This document shows positions 45,100 through 54,603 of a stretch of DNA of 64,000 nucleotides, piece after piece. The DNA lies in NCBI RefSeq assembly GCF_041902385.1, contig NZ_CP169244.1:1178001-1242000 (forward strand), given 5' to 3'. This DNA comes from Arcticibacter sp041902385. GTDB lineage: Bacteria > Bacteroidota > Bacteroidia > Sphingobacteriales > Sphingobacteriaceae. The position numbers were made by a program, and so were the translations under genes. Every line of letters begins with the position of its first letter. Positions within the stretch are counted from its first letter, which is position 1. The notes below the pieces were generated by a model, which worked only from the letters and a program-made list of their open reading frames with translations, searched no databases and had not been told where the DNA came from.

Positions 45100-45678
45100 A
45101 TGATCACGAAACAACGGCTCGAGGCCTTTAGCGATGGCGTCATCGCTATTATTATTACCATAATGGTGTTGGAGATAAAGACTCCTCACGCGGCAGACCT
45201 GGAATCGCTGAAGCCGCTGATCCCCGTATTCATCAGTTACGTGCTAAGTTTTCTGTATGTGGGTATCTACTGGACTAACCACCACCATATGATCCTTGCA
45301 GCAAAATCCGTGAACGGTAAAATACTGTGGGCTAACCTGAACCTGCTTTTCTGGCTCTCTTTGATTCCGTTTGTTACTGCCTGGATGGGCGAGAATCACT
45401 TCGCCAGATGGCCCGTGATCTTCTACGGCATTATCCTCATTCTTAACTCTCTTGCGTACAAACTGCTCGCCTATATGCTGGTGCGCCACCATGGTTCTGA
45501 CTCTGTCCTGAATAAGGCCATTGGCAGGGATTTGAAAGGATGGTTTTCTATTGTGGTTTATGGAATTGCTGTCGCGGCTTCTTTCATCAATTCGTCCGCA
45601 GGCCTGATACTTTACTTTTTAGTGGCGGCTCTCTGGCTTATTCCTGACAGGAGAATAGAGCGGTCAGTTAACTCGTAA
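45100..45678 (+). CDS. TMEM175-family (DUF1211) potassium channel-like protein
   Basis: A 192-residue, six-helix membrane protein from ATG 45100. The family signature FSDG follows the start directly (RLEAFSDGVIAIIITIMVLE), and the second helix region (SYVLSFLYVGIYWTNHHHMI) is also typical. Bacterial TMEM175 proteins are tetrameric K+ channels. It starts 20 bp after the regulator stop and may be the last gene of the operon. A TTG start at 45076 would overlap the regulator stop, and I prefer the ATG. Confidence 0.88.
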   Translation: MITKQRLEAFSDGVIAIIITIMVLEIKTPHAADLESLKPLIPVFISYVLSFLYVGIYWTNHHHMILAAKSVNGKILWANLNLLFWLSLIPFVTAWMGENHFARWPVIFYGIILILNSLAYKLLAYMLVRHHGSDSVLNKAIGRDLKGWFSIVVYGIAVAASFINSSAGLILYFLVAALWLIPDRRIERSVNS

Positions 45679-45786
45679 TTCAGGCTGGCAGCAGATGAAG
45701 CTCAATGCACGATCCTTATTACGGAGAGTCGTCAGAATGGAGCCCGGCTCAGCATCAGGCCGATTGCAGATGGGGCTGTTACAAAC

Positions 45787-46566
45787 TTAAAAGCGCGCCG
45801 TAATGGATACCCCCGTTGCTCTGTCGGCATAAAACGGGGTCATGGAGACGTTGGTGTTCTTTTTGAGAAGGTTCTTTAAGTGGGGATAGACCGCATAAGT
45901 TGCTTTTACTGATAAGATCCCCAGGCCGGCGCCGGCTATTACATTACTAAACCAATGCGCATTATTGTAGACCCTCAGAATGCCGGTGGCTGTGGCAGCG
46001 GAATATGCGGCTACGCCGTACCAGACGGACCGGTCGCCAAACTCCTGATTCATAATCTCAGCAGCCGCGAAAGCCGTAGTGGTATGGCCGGAAGGGAAAG
46101 AAGAGTACGACGCCCTATTCGGCCTTAACTGCCGGATCTGGTCCTTCAAGGCCCATGCCGATCCTTTTGCTACTGCCAGCGAAAGAAATGCCAGTGCGGT
46201 CTGATCGACAATCTTATTCTTCCCTTTGATGCCGCTCATGTTCAACGCGTAGGTAGCTATGAGGGGTGAGTACTGAAGGTAGTTATCAACAGTGGTGCGG
46301 AAGCCGGGATGATCTTCCTGCATATCATTATACACGCTGCGGTCAACTCTGCGCAGCAAATTATTGTCGAGTGCAAAAAATCCGTAACCAAGGAATACAG
46401 CAGGGGCAATATAGCCTGCCACGGAGGAGGTGCGCGGCGAAGGATCAGGATAGCGCTCTTCTGTTGTCACTGCCGGAGCTTTTAAGGCGGCAAATACAAG
46501 GGTATCAGGCGTCTGAGCGCTTGCAACGGACGATAGCAGGATTAAAACAAAAAGCAGATGTTTCAT
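45787..46566 (-). CDS. PAP2-family membrane phosphatase
   Basis: A 259-residue protein with a signal peptide (residues 1-17) and a PAP2 domain: motif 1 LKDQIRQLRPN, motif 2 SFPSGHTTTAF and motif 3 RVYNNAHWFSNVIAG. Such enzymes dephosphorylate lipid phosphates or undecaprenyl pyrophosphate at the outer face of the membrane. In motif 3 the Asp that normally supports the catalytic His (HxxxD) is Asn, so activity may be altered. It stands alone. The gap 46567-46889 shows no gene. Confidence 0.85.
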   Translation of the reverse strand: MKHLLFVLILLSSVASAQTPDTLVFAALKAPAVTTEERYPDPSPRTSSVAGYIAPAVFLGYGFFALDNNLLRRVDRSVYNDMQEDHPGFRTTVDNYLQYSPLIATYALNMSGIKGKNKIVDQTALAFLSLAVAKGSAWALKDQIRQLRPNRASYSSFPSGHTTTAFAAAEIMNQEFGDRSVWYGVAAYSAATATGILRVYNNAHWFSNVIAGAGLGILSVKATYAVYPHLKNLLKKNTNVSMTPFYADRATGVSITARF

Positions 46567-46889
46567 ATTGACTTATACGAACCCGGCCGCCCGGGGTTAC
46601 TCTTCGGCGGCTAATTGGCTACGCAACAGCTTATTAACGCTTATTTTGTCTTTTAGGTATATGACTTCTCACTTTTTGCGAAAGTCGGTCTGTTTTCTAA
46701 AGGACAGAAGAACACCCGCAAAACGTTAATCCCGTTGCGGGTGTGATACGTATGAATGCTTTTACCACCTGCCCGACTTTTGTTCGCATCAGCATCGCAA
46801 GGATCAGTGGTTGGCACAATGAAGCTGCAACATACTTTGACTTCCTTTGTTTCTCTTGCTCAGGCTCATGTCCTCCTTTTTAAGCAGAT

Positions 46890-48026
46890 ATGTTTTTAGC
46901 ATTCCTTCTTCTCACGACACTATTCTGGCCCCTGGCCTGTGTCTATTTCCTCGCCAACAGGCGGATGCAAATTTTATCAGCTCAGCCTCTGGCAGAGAGG
47001 CTCCCCCGAATTGCGGTTATCATCGCCGTGCGAAATGAAGAAAAAGAACTGGAACAGGCTCTTGCGAGTGTGGCCCGTATGGACTATCCCGGCTGCCGGG
47101 TGCTGGTGATAAACGACCGCTCAACAGACAAAACAGGGGAAATTGCCGAAAGAATAGCTGCGGCGCATCCGCACATTACCGTGCAACACGTTAAAACGCT
47201 GCCCCCGGGCTGGCTGGGAAAGAACAACGCGCTTTATCAGGGCTACCTCAACTCAGATGAAGAATGGATACTTTTTGCTGATGCTGATGTAGTTTTCGGG
47301 GAGGGGAGTCTGAGAAGAGCGGTGTCCTGGGTGCAGCAAAAGAAACTGGATCACCTCACCATATTTCCTGACGTGTCGTCGCGCTCGACCATTTTAAACA
47401 GCATTTTTGCAACGTTCAAGATCATGCTGCTTCTGCGCATCAGGCCATGGGAAGTAGAGGATCCCTCCTCCAGGGCATCGGTAGGAATAGGAGCATTCAA
47501 TCTCATCAAACGGACTGCATATGCGAGAGCAGGCACACATGAACGCATACGGCTGCGGCCGGATGATGATTTGAAACTGGGAGAGATGGTGAAAGCGGCA
47601 GGTTTACGACAAGGAATCCTGAACGGAGAAAACGAATTAAGGCTGGAGTGGTATACAAGCGTCAACGAGCTGATCAACGGTCTCATGAAAAACACCTACG
47701 CAGTACTTGACTACAACATCTTTAAAGCTGCTGGAGCCACCATCGGAGTATTTACATTCGTGGCACTTCCTCTCCCTCTCTTGCTTATGCAGGGAACCCG
47801 GACAGGAGTCGTCTTTGCTTTGATCGTTCTGATCTCGCAACTGACTTTGCTGTTCTCTGCTCCTGGCATCCGCGCCAGATGGTGGTATGTATTGATGATT
47901 CCATTCGCAGGTCTCCTGATGTCTTTTATTATTATCCGTGCTACTTTCCTGACGATCCGCCAGGGCGGGATCTACTGGCGCGACAGCTTCTATTCTCTGG
48001 ACGAGTTAAAAAGAAACGGGAAGTAA
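46890..48026 (+). CDS. family 2 glycosyltransferase, membrane-bound
   Basis: A 378-residue protein: one N-terminal membrane helix (1-22), a GT-A domain (IAVIIAVRNEEKELEQALAS, then INDRSTDKTGEIAERIA, and the FADADVVF DxD motif near 130), and two to three C-terminal helices (about 285-360). The layout with GWLGKNNALYQG resembles HpnB/CrtQ-like transferases acting on lipid acceptors such as carotenoids or hopanoids, but no such pathway gene is nearby. It is followed by about 170 bp with a tRNA-like fragment. Confidence 0.87.
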   Translation: MFLAFLLLTTLFWPLACVYFLANRRMQILSAQPLAERLPRIAVIIAVRNEEKELEQALASVARMDYPGCRVLVINDRSTDKTGEIAERIAAAHPHITVQHVKTLPPGWLGKNNALYQGYLNSDEEWILFADADVVFGEGSLRRAVSWVQQKKLDHLTIFPDVSSRSTILNSIFATFKIMLLLRIRPWEVEDPSSRASVGIGAFNLIKRTAYARAGTHERIRLRPDDDLKLGEMVKAAGLRQGILNGENELRLEWYTSVNELINGLMKNTYAVLDYNIFKAAGATIGVFTFVALPLPLLLMQGTRTGVVFALIVLISQLTLLFSAPGIRARWWYVLMIPFAGLLMSFIIIRATFLTIRQGGIYWRDSFYSLDELKRNGK

Positions 48027-48152
48027 GCCCCCTGGACAAAAGGCCTGTCCACTAATTCTAATCTTTACGTTGGAACTGACTTGAGAAGTAAGCCCTCCAT
48101 AGACTAAAGGCCTGCTTCCCCTTCTGCTGGTTACGGGGTTCTGATGGTTATG

Positions 48153-48184
48153 TGCTGACCAGGGAGAGACTCGAACTCTCTAGG
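48153..48184 (-). other. tRNA 3' fragment (T-arm and part of acceptor)
   Basis: On the minus strand GAGAG-TTCGAGT-CTCTC forms a perfect 5-bp T-stem with a canonical 7-nt TTCRANN loop (48180 to 48164), followed by CCTGGTC as an acceptor 3' strand. No matching 5' acceptor strand or anticodon arm is visible; the end of the regulator gene (stop at 48194) lies there. It looks like the kind of 3' tRNA remnant left at an integration site. Confidence 0.4.
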
Positions 48185-48193
48185 GTGTTCACT

Positions 48194-49522
48194 TCAGATC
48201 TTATATTCCTCCAGCTTGCGGTACAGAGTAGTAAGACCGATACCAAGCAAGCGGGCAGCTTCTGTTTTGTTGCCTCCCGTATATTGCAGGACCTTTTTGA
48301 TGTGCTGCTTTTCGATACTTTGCATGTCGAAAACGGTCTGGCTTCCCTGAGAGTTGAATTCTGCAGGAAGCAGCTCAGGACCAACAGCGTGACCGTCGGC
48401 CAGTATTGCCACACGTTCTATAACATTCTTCAATTCCCGGATATTTCCTTTCCAGCTATGTGCTTTTAATGCCTCAACAAAGGGAGGTGTCATGATAAGA
48501 TGCGGCTGTGACGCCTTTTCTCCGAACTCCCGAAGATAGTGAGCTGCAAGAATTTCTATGTCGCCTTTGCGTTCGGCGAGCGGGGGAAGCGCTATGGTGA
48601 AGACAGACAAGCGATAAAAAAGATCATCGCGGAAGTTTCCCTTTTCAGCCTCAGCCTGCAGATTCCGGTTTGTTGCCGCTATGATGCGTACATCTACCGA
48701 AGTGGTTTGAGTATCCCCCACTTTGATGAACGAGCGACTTTCCAGTACGCGGAGCATTTTTGCCTGCAGAGGAAGGCTCATTTCTCCAATCTCGTCCAGA
48801 AAGATCGTGCCTCCATTTGCCTCATCAAAGAGTCCCTTCTTGTCTTTAATTGCGCCCGTGAAAGCGCCTGCCTTGTAGCCGAACAGTTCGCTCTCAAGAA
48901 GTTCCTGGCTGAAGCCACTGCAATTTACGGCCACAAATGCCTTATCACTGCGCGGGCTCTCAAGGTGAATAGCGCGTGCAAAGACCTCTTTGCCGGTCCC
49001 TGTTTCTCCCTGAAGCAAGACCGTTGTGTCGGTCCTGGAAACCCTTCTGGCCATTTCAATGGCCACCTTTATCGACTCTGACTCGCCTGTTATCGCTAAA
49101 AAGCCTTTTCCGTCCTGAACATGCTTATTGTGTGCTGTCCTATCCCTTTTCTGAGCCTTTGCTTTTTCCATCGCCTGAGCAAGCAGAGGAATAATGCGGT
49201 CATTGTCATCACCTTTGGTGATGTAGTCAAAGGCTCCTTTCTTAATGGCAGCAACACCGTCCTGGATGCTTCCAAAAGCGGTGAGGTTGATCACTTCGAC
49301 CTCAGGCTTAGACTGTTTGATCAGACGGACCAATTCAACTCCATTGATGTCCGGAAGTTTGACGTCGCTCAGAACAACATCGATGTCCTCCTGGTTCAGA
49401 ACTTTCAATCCATCTTTTGCCGTATGAGCCTGAAACACGTTGTATCCTTCCAGAGAAAGTATTCGTGACAGCAGCCCCGCCAGCTTCTTTTCATCATCAA
49501 TAATCAGAACAGCGCCTTGCAT
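48194..49522 (-). CDS. NtrC-family sigma-54-dependent response regulator
   Basis: A 442-residue protein: receiver domain (Asp9/Asp10, phospho-acceptor Asp53), AAA+ ATPase (Walker A GETGTGKE about 172-179, sigma-54 contact motif GAFTGA 219-224, GGTIFLDEIGEM) and a Fis-type HTH (GNKTEAARLLGIGLTTLYRK) at the end. It activates sigma-54 promoters when phosphorylated. It is divergent from the ETR1-like histidine kinase at 49707 across a 184-bp gap, so these two are the obvious partners. Confidence 0.94.
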   Translation of the reverse strand: MQGAVLIIDDEKKLAGLLSRILSLEGYNVFQAHTAKDGLKVLNQEDIDVVLSDVKLPDINGVELVRLIKQSKPEVEVINLTAFGSIQDGVAAIKKGAFDYITKGDDNDRIIPLLAQAMEKAKAQKRDRTAHNKHVQDGKGFLAITGESESIKVAIEMARRVSRTDTTVLLQGETGTGKEVFARAIHLESPRSDKAFVAVNCSGFSQELLESELFGYKAGAFTGAIKDKKGLFDEANGGTIFLDEIGEMSLPLQAKMLRVLESRSFIKVGDTQTTSVDVRIIAATNRNLQAEAEKGNFRDDLFYRLSVFTIALPPLAERKGDIEILAAHYLREFGEKASQPHLIMTPPFVEALKAHSWKGNIRELKNVIERVAILADGHAVGPELLPAEFNSQGSQTVFDMQSIEKQHIKKVLQYTGGNKTEAARLLGIGLTTLYRKLEEYKI

Positions 49523-49706
49523 AACTTATATTTCCGGCGTAAATTAACGAATTAAATAGCTTATAAACTATTGCAGGGGAACTGATCAAGAAGGAACGCC
49601 GCGTCACATCAAGTGGCTGGCATCCAGCTCCATATTTTATTTTTTTAAAACTTCATGTATCTTTTATACGGGCATCTCGTATAAGTGCACACTCTAATTA
49701 ACGAAT

Positions 49707-50951
49707 ATGATCTCAAATACCTATGGAATTTCGCCTAAGCCGGCTGGGGCTTGCGTTACCGTATGCGGTAGTCCTCAGCAAACGGCACCTAAAGCGGATG
49801 TTCCACTTATGGCCCAGGTAAAAGATTTTTTTGGGGGTATAACAGATACTTCCAGCTGGCCGGCACGCTGGCACTGCGGCACGTGGAGCGACTTCCATGG
49901 ATGGCTTTATATCTTGTCGGACCTGTCAATCTGGGCCGCATATTTCGCAATTCCCTTCTTGCTGTGGCGGATTGTAAAGAAGCGGACAGACTTGCCCTTT
50001 CCCAGAATCTTTTGGCTATTCAGCGCTTTTATATTTCTCTGCGGCACCAGTCACCTTTTGGACGCCATTATTTTCTGGTGGCCGGCTTACCGCCTGAGTG
50101 CGCTCGTCAGACTGGCTACCGGCGTTGTATCCATCTCCACCGTCTATGCGCTCTACAAAATCCTCCCCATGATCTATAACCTGAGAACGCGGGAGCAGCT
50201 GGAGGCAGAAATTGAGGAAAGGAAGAAAGCAGAGCAGGAAGCCCGGCACCTTCAGTTGCAGCAACAGGCAGCGAAGGACCTGATGGCAAAAAAGGACGAG
50301 TTCATGAGCATTGCAAGCCATGAACTAAAAACACCCATTACCAGTGTAAAAGCGAGCTTGCAGCTCCTTCAGCGCATGGCTGATAAAAACGAAGCGCTCG
50401 AGCCGATTAGTCCGTTCCTTGAGAAGGCTTCTAAACAAGCTAACAAACTGGCCTCTCTTGTGACCGACTTATTGGACGTGACGAAGATCCAATCGGGCAG
50501 GCTGGAACTTAGCAAGAGCCACTTCAATCTGTTGGAGATGGTGACGGACTGCGTGGAGCAATGTAAAATAGAAGATCAGAAGCATGAGGTGATCGTAGAA
50601 GGAGATCCGGACCAGGTTGTATTCGGCGACCGGAACCGTCTTGACCAGGTATTATGTAATTTGCTTACCAATGCGTTTAAATATTCGCCGGCTCATGATC
50701 AGGTGAAGGTGGTAACAACTGAAGAAAACGGAAGGGTGAAGCTCGCTATTACAGACAAAGGCATCGGCATCCCGGCCGATAAACTGGATAAGATATTTGA
50801 CCGGTTCTACCGCGTTGAGAACACCTCGCAATTATTTCAGGGCGTGGGACTGGGGCTCTATATTTCATCGGAAATTGTAAGACAGCACGGCGGGGAAATA
50901 GGCGTTACAAGCGTGCCGGGACAGGGCTCTACCTTCTGGTTCACCTTTTAG
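49707..50951 (+). CDS. hybrid-less sensor histidine kinase with ETR1-like ethylene-receptor membrane domain
   Basis: A 414-residue kinase. Residues 62-150 contain three membrane helices matching the ethylene-binding domain of plant ETR1: ILSDLSIWAAYFAIP, then FSAFIFLCGTSHLLDAIIFW. The six ETR1 ligand/copper-site residues Asp25, Tyr32, Ile35, Pro36, Cys65 and His69 correspond to Asp72, Tyr79, Ile82, Pro83, Cys112 and His116, all with one constant offset of 47. A coiled linker (about 160-195) leads straight into HisKA (His205 in SIASHELKTP) and HATPase (NLLTNAFKYSP, GIGIPADKLDKIFDRFYR and GVGLGLYISSEI); the GAF domain of plant receptors is absent. It is divergent from the NtrC-type regulator. 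A start at Met35 is also possible. Confidence 0.88.
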   Translation: MISNTYGISPKPAGACVTVCGSPQQTAPKADVPLMAQVKDFFGGITDTSSWPARWHCGTWSDFHGWLYILSDLSIWAAYFAIPFLLWRIVKKRTDLPFPRIFWLFSAFIFLCGTSHLLDAIIFWWPAYRLSALVRLATGVVSISTVYALYKILPMIYNLRTREQLEAEIEERKKAEQEARHLQLQQQAAKDLMAKKDEFMSIASHELKTPITSVKASLQLLQRMADKNEALEPISPFLEKASKQANKLASLVTDLLDVTKIQSGRLELSKSHFNLLEMVTDCVEQCKIEDQKHEVIVEGDPDQVVFGDRNRLDQVLCNLLTNAFKYSPAHDQVKVVTTEENGRVKLAITDKGIGIPADKLDKIFDRFYRVENTSQLFQGVGLGLYISSEIVRQHGGEIGVTSVPGQGSTFWFTF

Positions 50952-51722
50952 CTAAAGGAGAAATGCCTTTAGGGCCGACTTTGCATAATCTCCCCAACTT
51001 TTTAATGCCGACAACAGCGTCTCTTTGAGCTGCTTGTTGTTAACCACCTTTCCTTTTGCGGGCGGAGTGACTGAGCTGGGAGGAACCGCCTGGTCTGTCA
51101 CCTTTGTTGCAAACCATGTAATGTTCTCGTGCGGAAGGGCAACCCCCAATATCATTCCCGGCAGGCCATTAAAAGATTCAGGACCGCCGGAAACAGGGAT
51201 CTTCTCTGTATAGAACGCCACCACGTAAATGGAGTCGAGGATCAGGGCATTGGCTCGCCGGCACTCATAACCTGCGATCTCCCTCATCTGGCTGGTGATT
51301 TTCCACCTGATCTTCCTGGTGGTATCGCGCACAAGAAAGGTCTCTTCGAATACCTTTTTCTGAACCACACTTTCCATTGTGCTGAAATTGGTAAACACGG
51401 TGTTATTCTGTTTTACCATCGGGCCTTCAGCCCATGAAGCGTTTCCCTCTGTCTCGTCCGCCGGCTTAAACAAGGCGCGATCTCCGGAGAACGTCAGGGT
51501 ACTCTTCAGCTTCTTAAACTGAGGCTGGGTCTTTTTGTATTGGTCAATAACCTGCTGCCACATGCCGTCATTGTCGCCTGCGTCCTTCCTCAGGAGCGCA
51601 TACATATTCACTGACTTTTCGTACTCAATGGTTCCCTGTGTCACAAAGCGGGCGTATTGAGCAAGAGCACAGCTATTGCCCAGCAGCAGAAAGGATGAAA
51701 TAAATATGATGAAGGTCCTCAT
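50952..51722 (-). CDS. GLPGLI-family protein
   Basis: A 256-residue protein with a signal peptide (residues 1-21) and the family motif in the form FNGLPGMILGVALP (about residue 190). Other typical segments are GTIEYEKSVNMYALL and AGYECRRANALI. The function of GLPGLI proteins is unknown. They are usually encoded beside an outer-membrane barrel with a carboxypeptidase-like domain, as here (gene ends 3 bp upstream). The stop is next to the convergent kinase stop, with no terminator visible. Confidence 0.9.
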   Translation of the reverse strand: MRTFIIFISSFLLLGNSCALAQYARFVTQGTIEYEKSVNMYALLRKDAGDNDGMWQQVIDQYKKTQPQFKKLKSTLTFSGDRALFKPADETEGNASWAEGPMVKQNNTVFTNFSTMESVVQKKVFEETFLVRDTTRKIRWKITSQMREIAGYECRRANALILDSIYVVAFYTEKIPVSGGPESFNGLPGMILGVALPHENITWFATKVTDQAVPPSSVTPPAKGKVVNNKQLKETLLSALKSWGDYAKSALKAFLL

Positions 51723-51725
51723 AGT

Positions 51726-54525
51726 CTATTGCTTTTTGGAAGCGCCTCCCATCTTGTTAAAATCCCAGGTGAGTGATAACATGAAATAGCGCCTGATATT
51801 GTTATAGCTGGTTTGCGTAAGATAGTTGCCATTAGCAGTCCGGTCAAATCCTATGTTTTGGTTGAGCAGATCGTAGCCTGTAAAAGAGAGCTTCAGATCG
51901 TCCTTCTTGGTAAAGGTTTTACTCAGAGAGGCATTCCAGGTGAACCGTTCGAAATTTTCATTAAACGACTGCGTTTTCTCCCTGTACTGATAGCTGCCAT
52001 CTGAGCCCACCTGCACCTTACCACGCAGGTAGAACGTAAAGTTAAAGTCGGCATTAAAGCCTCCTCCGTTGTTATTGAGCTGCCTTTGCAGAGAAGACTC
52101 ATTGGTGGTATAGCTAGGCCCAAAGGATCCGTATAAGCTATACTTCTTCTGCTTGTATTTCGAAATAGTGATACCACCGGAATAGGTATATGAAGTAGTC
52201 TTGTTACTGGCGTTATTGATGAGGCTATAGTAGGTGTTGCCGCTCAGACTGAAATTGACCCCTAATCCCATATCGAGTTTTTTGATCTTGCGGTCCAGGT
52301 AGGCACTCAGGTAAAAACTGGAGGGATTTTTATCCTTTAGGTTGAAAGACTGATACGTACTTTTTCCAGCCGAGTCTGTGACGGTATTGTTCACGATCGG
52401 GTTAACAGTAAAGTTGTAAGAGCCGTAGAGCCATATGGACCGTTCGGTCAGCACTTTATAAGAGCTGTAGCGCATATCAAAGCGATTAGAAAAGGCTGGC
52501 TTCAGGTCCGGGTTCCCCACTGTAATATTAAGAGGGTCGGTATTCTCACGGATTGGCTGAATCTGCCCTATCCCGGGCTGGTGAGTATTACCCTGGTAGG
52601 CCAGCCTGAACATTCTTTGCTGGCTGAAGCGATATTGATAGCTTGCCTCGGGATTCCAGTTAATAAAGTGGCGCTTGTACTCTTTAGCCGTGTACTCATC
52701 ACGCTGCCGGAAGCTGACAGATGATAGCCGCGTGCCAAAATTGACAGTGATCTTATTATTCTTCTTGTAATTGAAGATTGCTCCGCCCTGGTTGGAAAGC
52801 TGATCCAGCGAGTAGTTGTTGCTTAAGCTCCGGTCCAGCTGATCGTACCTTCCCTCAGCAGACCGATTAAACGACTTTCTGTCAGAGCTGCTGTTATTGA
52901 TAGAGACTCCGTAATTGAGAACAACCGCGAGGTTCTTATGGAGAGGTTCCGTATAAGTGAGATTTCCACGGAAAGATTTGTTTTCTGAATCGCTGCTTTT
53001 GTATTGATCGATGTTCTGGATGCTGTCGGGTCGGCCATCCTGATTATAATACTCGATGTCAGAGTTGAGAAAGCCGCTGGCCGAATTATCGTTTACAGAT
53101 CCATTCAAGGCCACCGAAAATGTTCTGCCCTTCTTTTTAAGCTTCTTATTCCAAAAGGCGCTTGCGTTAAACACTGTTCCTTCGCCGTTATTGGAAACGG
53201 TTCTGTTATTACTGTTAAGCAGCACATTGTTACCCCGTTGGCTGAGTGAATTATAGCTATTTCTTGTCTTATTTCTCTTGGTGGTTCCGTCTGCGGAGAC
53301 CTTTAAGGATGAGGTGGTGTCAAACTTCACCTCATACATGACGTCGAGCTTCTGACGGTTTGCGAAATTATTGAAGTTTTGCGCTGAGTTTCCAAGAATG
53401 ACGCCGGAGGGAAGGTTATTCTGAGTCAATGAGCTTCTTACTCCATCTATATCTATCGAACCGACCTTGTAATTCGCGTTCAGCGATTGCTTGTCATTGT
53501 CCCATTTACCGTCGTAGTGAGCCCCCCATTCTTCGCTACAGGGATACCTTGCCCGCCATACCGGCCGTCAAAAGAGTCGAGGCCGTCGTCGCCCCCTCCG
53601 TAAATCATGATACCACCGTCCGTGAACTCCATATTAGAGGACGATCCATACGTGCTATTGTCCTCCCAGCCTAACCCCGTTTTACCCGTGTTCGAGAGCG
53701 TACCATATGCGGAAAATTTCCTCTTACCCTTGAACGCGTTAAACATAGCCTGCCCCTCGTAATACTCATCATTGCCGCCACTCAGGTCCGCCTTGCCAAA
53801 AAATCCGTTCTTCTTGTCCTCCTTCAGCTTCAAATTTATTGTTTTGGTTCGCTCACCATCGTCTATTCCGGTGAACGTGGCCTGATCACTCTTCTTATCA
53901 TAGAGCTGGACTTTATCTACCATATCGGCCCGCACATTTTTTGTCACCAGCGTAGGATCGTCTCCAAAGAACTCTTCACCGTCAACCAGCACCTTTTGAA
54001 CTGTCTGCCCCTGGGCTGTGATCTTTCCGCTTTGATCAACCTGGATCCCGGGGAGCTGCTTCAGAAGGTCTTCTACTTTTGAGTTTGGCTGTATTTCAAA
54101 GCTGCCGGCGTTGTACTCAGTGGTATCGCCTTTAATCTTGATGGCTGCCGCCTTGCCCTTTACTATGACATCCTGGAGCAGCTTCGACTTGAGGATCATC
54201 CCTATCTTTCCGAAATCCTTGTCCCGCGTTGCTGAGTCAACACTAAAGGAGGATACGAAGTCGGCATACCCTGGATAGGTAATAAGCAAAATGAATTTAC
54301 CCTGGGCAGACCGGAGAGCGAGAATGACCCATCTTTTTGCGCCCGGGTGTACTTTAAGAGGATTGAATCGCGTGCATACAGCAGGCTGACAGAACTGTTG
54401 AGGAGGGGAATGTTGGCTGCGGTATCGATGACCGCACCTTTAATGCTGGCGCTGGGCTGGCCTTGTGCCATTACAACGAAAGGCAGTAGTAATAGCAGGC
54501 TTAGGACGATTTTCTTGGCGTTCAT
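51726..54525 (-). pseudogene. outer-membrane beta-barrel protein with carboxypeptidase-like domain, frameshifted
   Basis: Repaired length is about 930 residues. A signal peptide (MNAKKIVLSLLLLLPFVVMA) is followed by a carboxypeptidase-like domain (ASIKGAVIDTAANIPLLNSS), a plug-like region (SKVEDLLKQLPGIQVDQSGK, then VLVDGEEFFGDDP) and an OMP_b-brl_3 barrel to the end (FMLSLTWDFNKMGG). It forms the usual pair with a GLPGLI gene 3 bp downstream. Two shifts break it: a G run (C's at 54300-54302, three where four are needed, giving LPRGKFILLITYPGY) and a G run (C's at 53522-53527, six where seven are needed, giving NGGAHYDGKWDNDK). Both repairs restore exact family sequence. Confidence 0.87.
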
Positions 54526-54603
54526 TTTGACGGTAAGGATATCGCAAATTAAAACGATTTAATCACTCAGCAAAGAACATTCAGAATATTTAACAGTCTT
54601 TAA

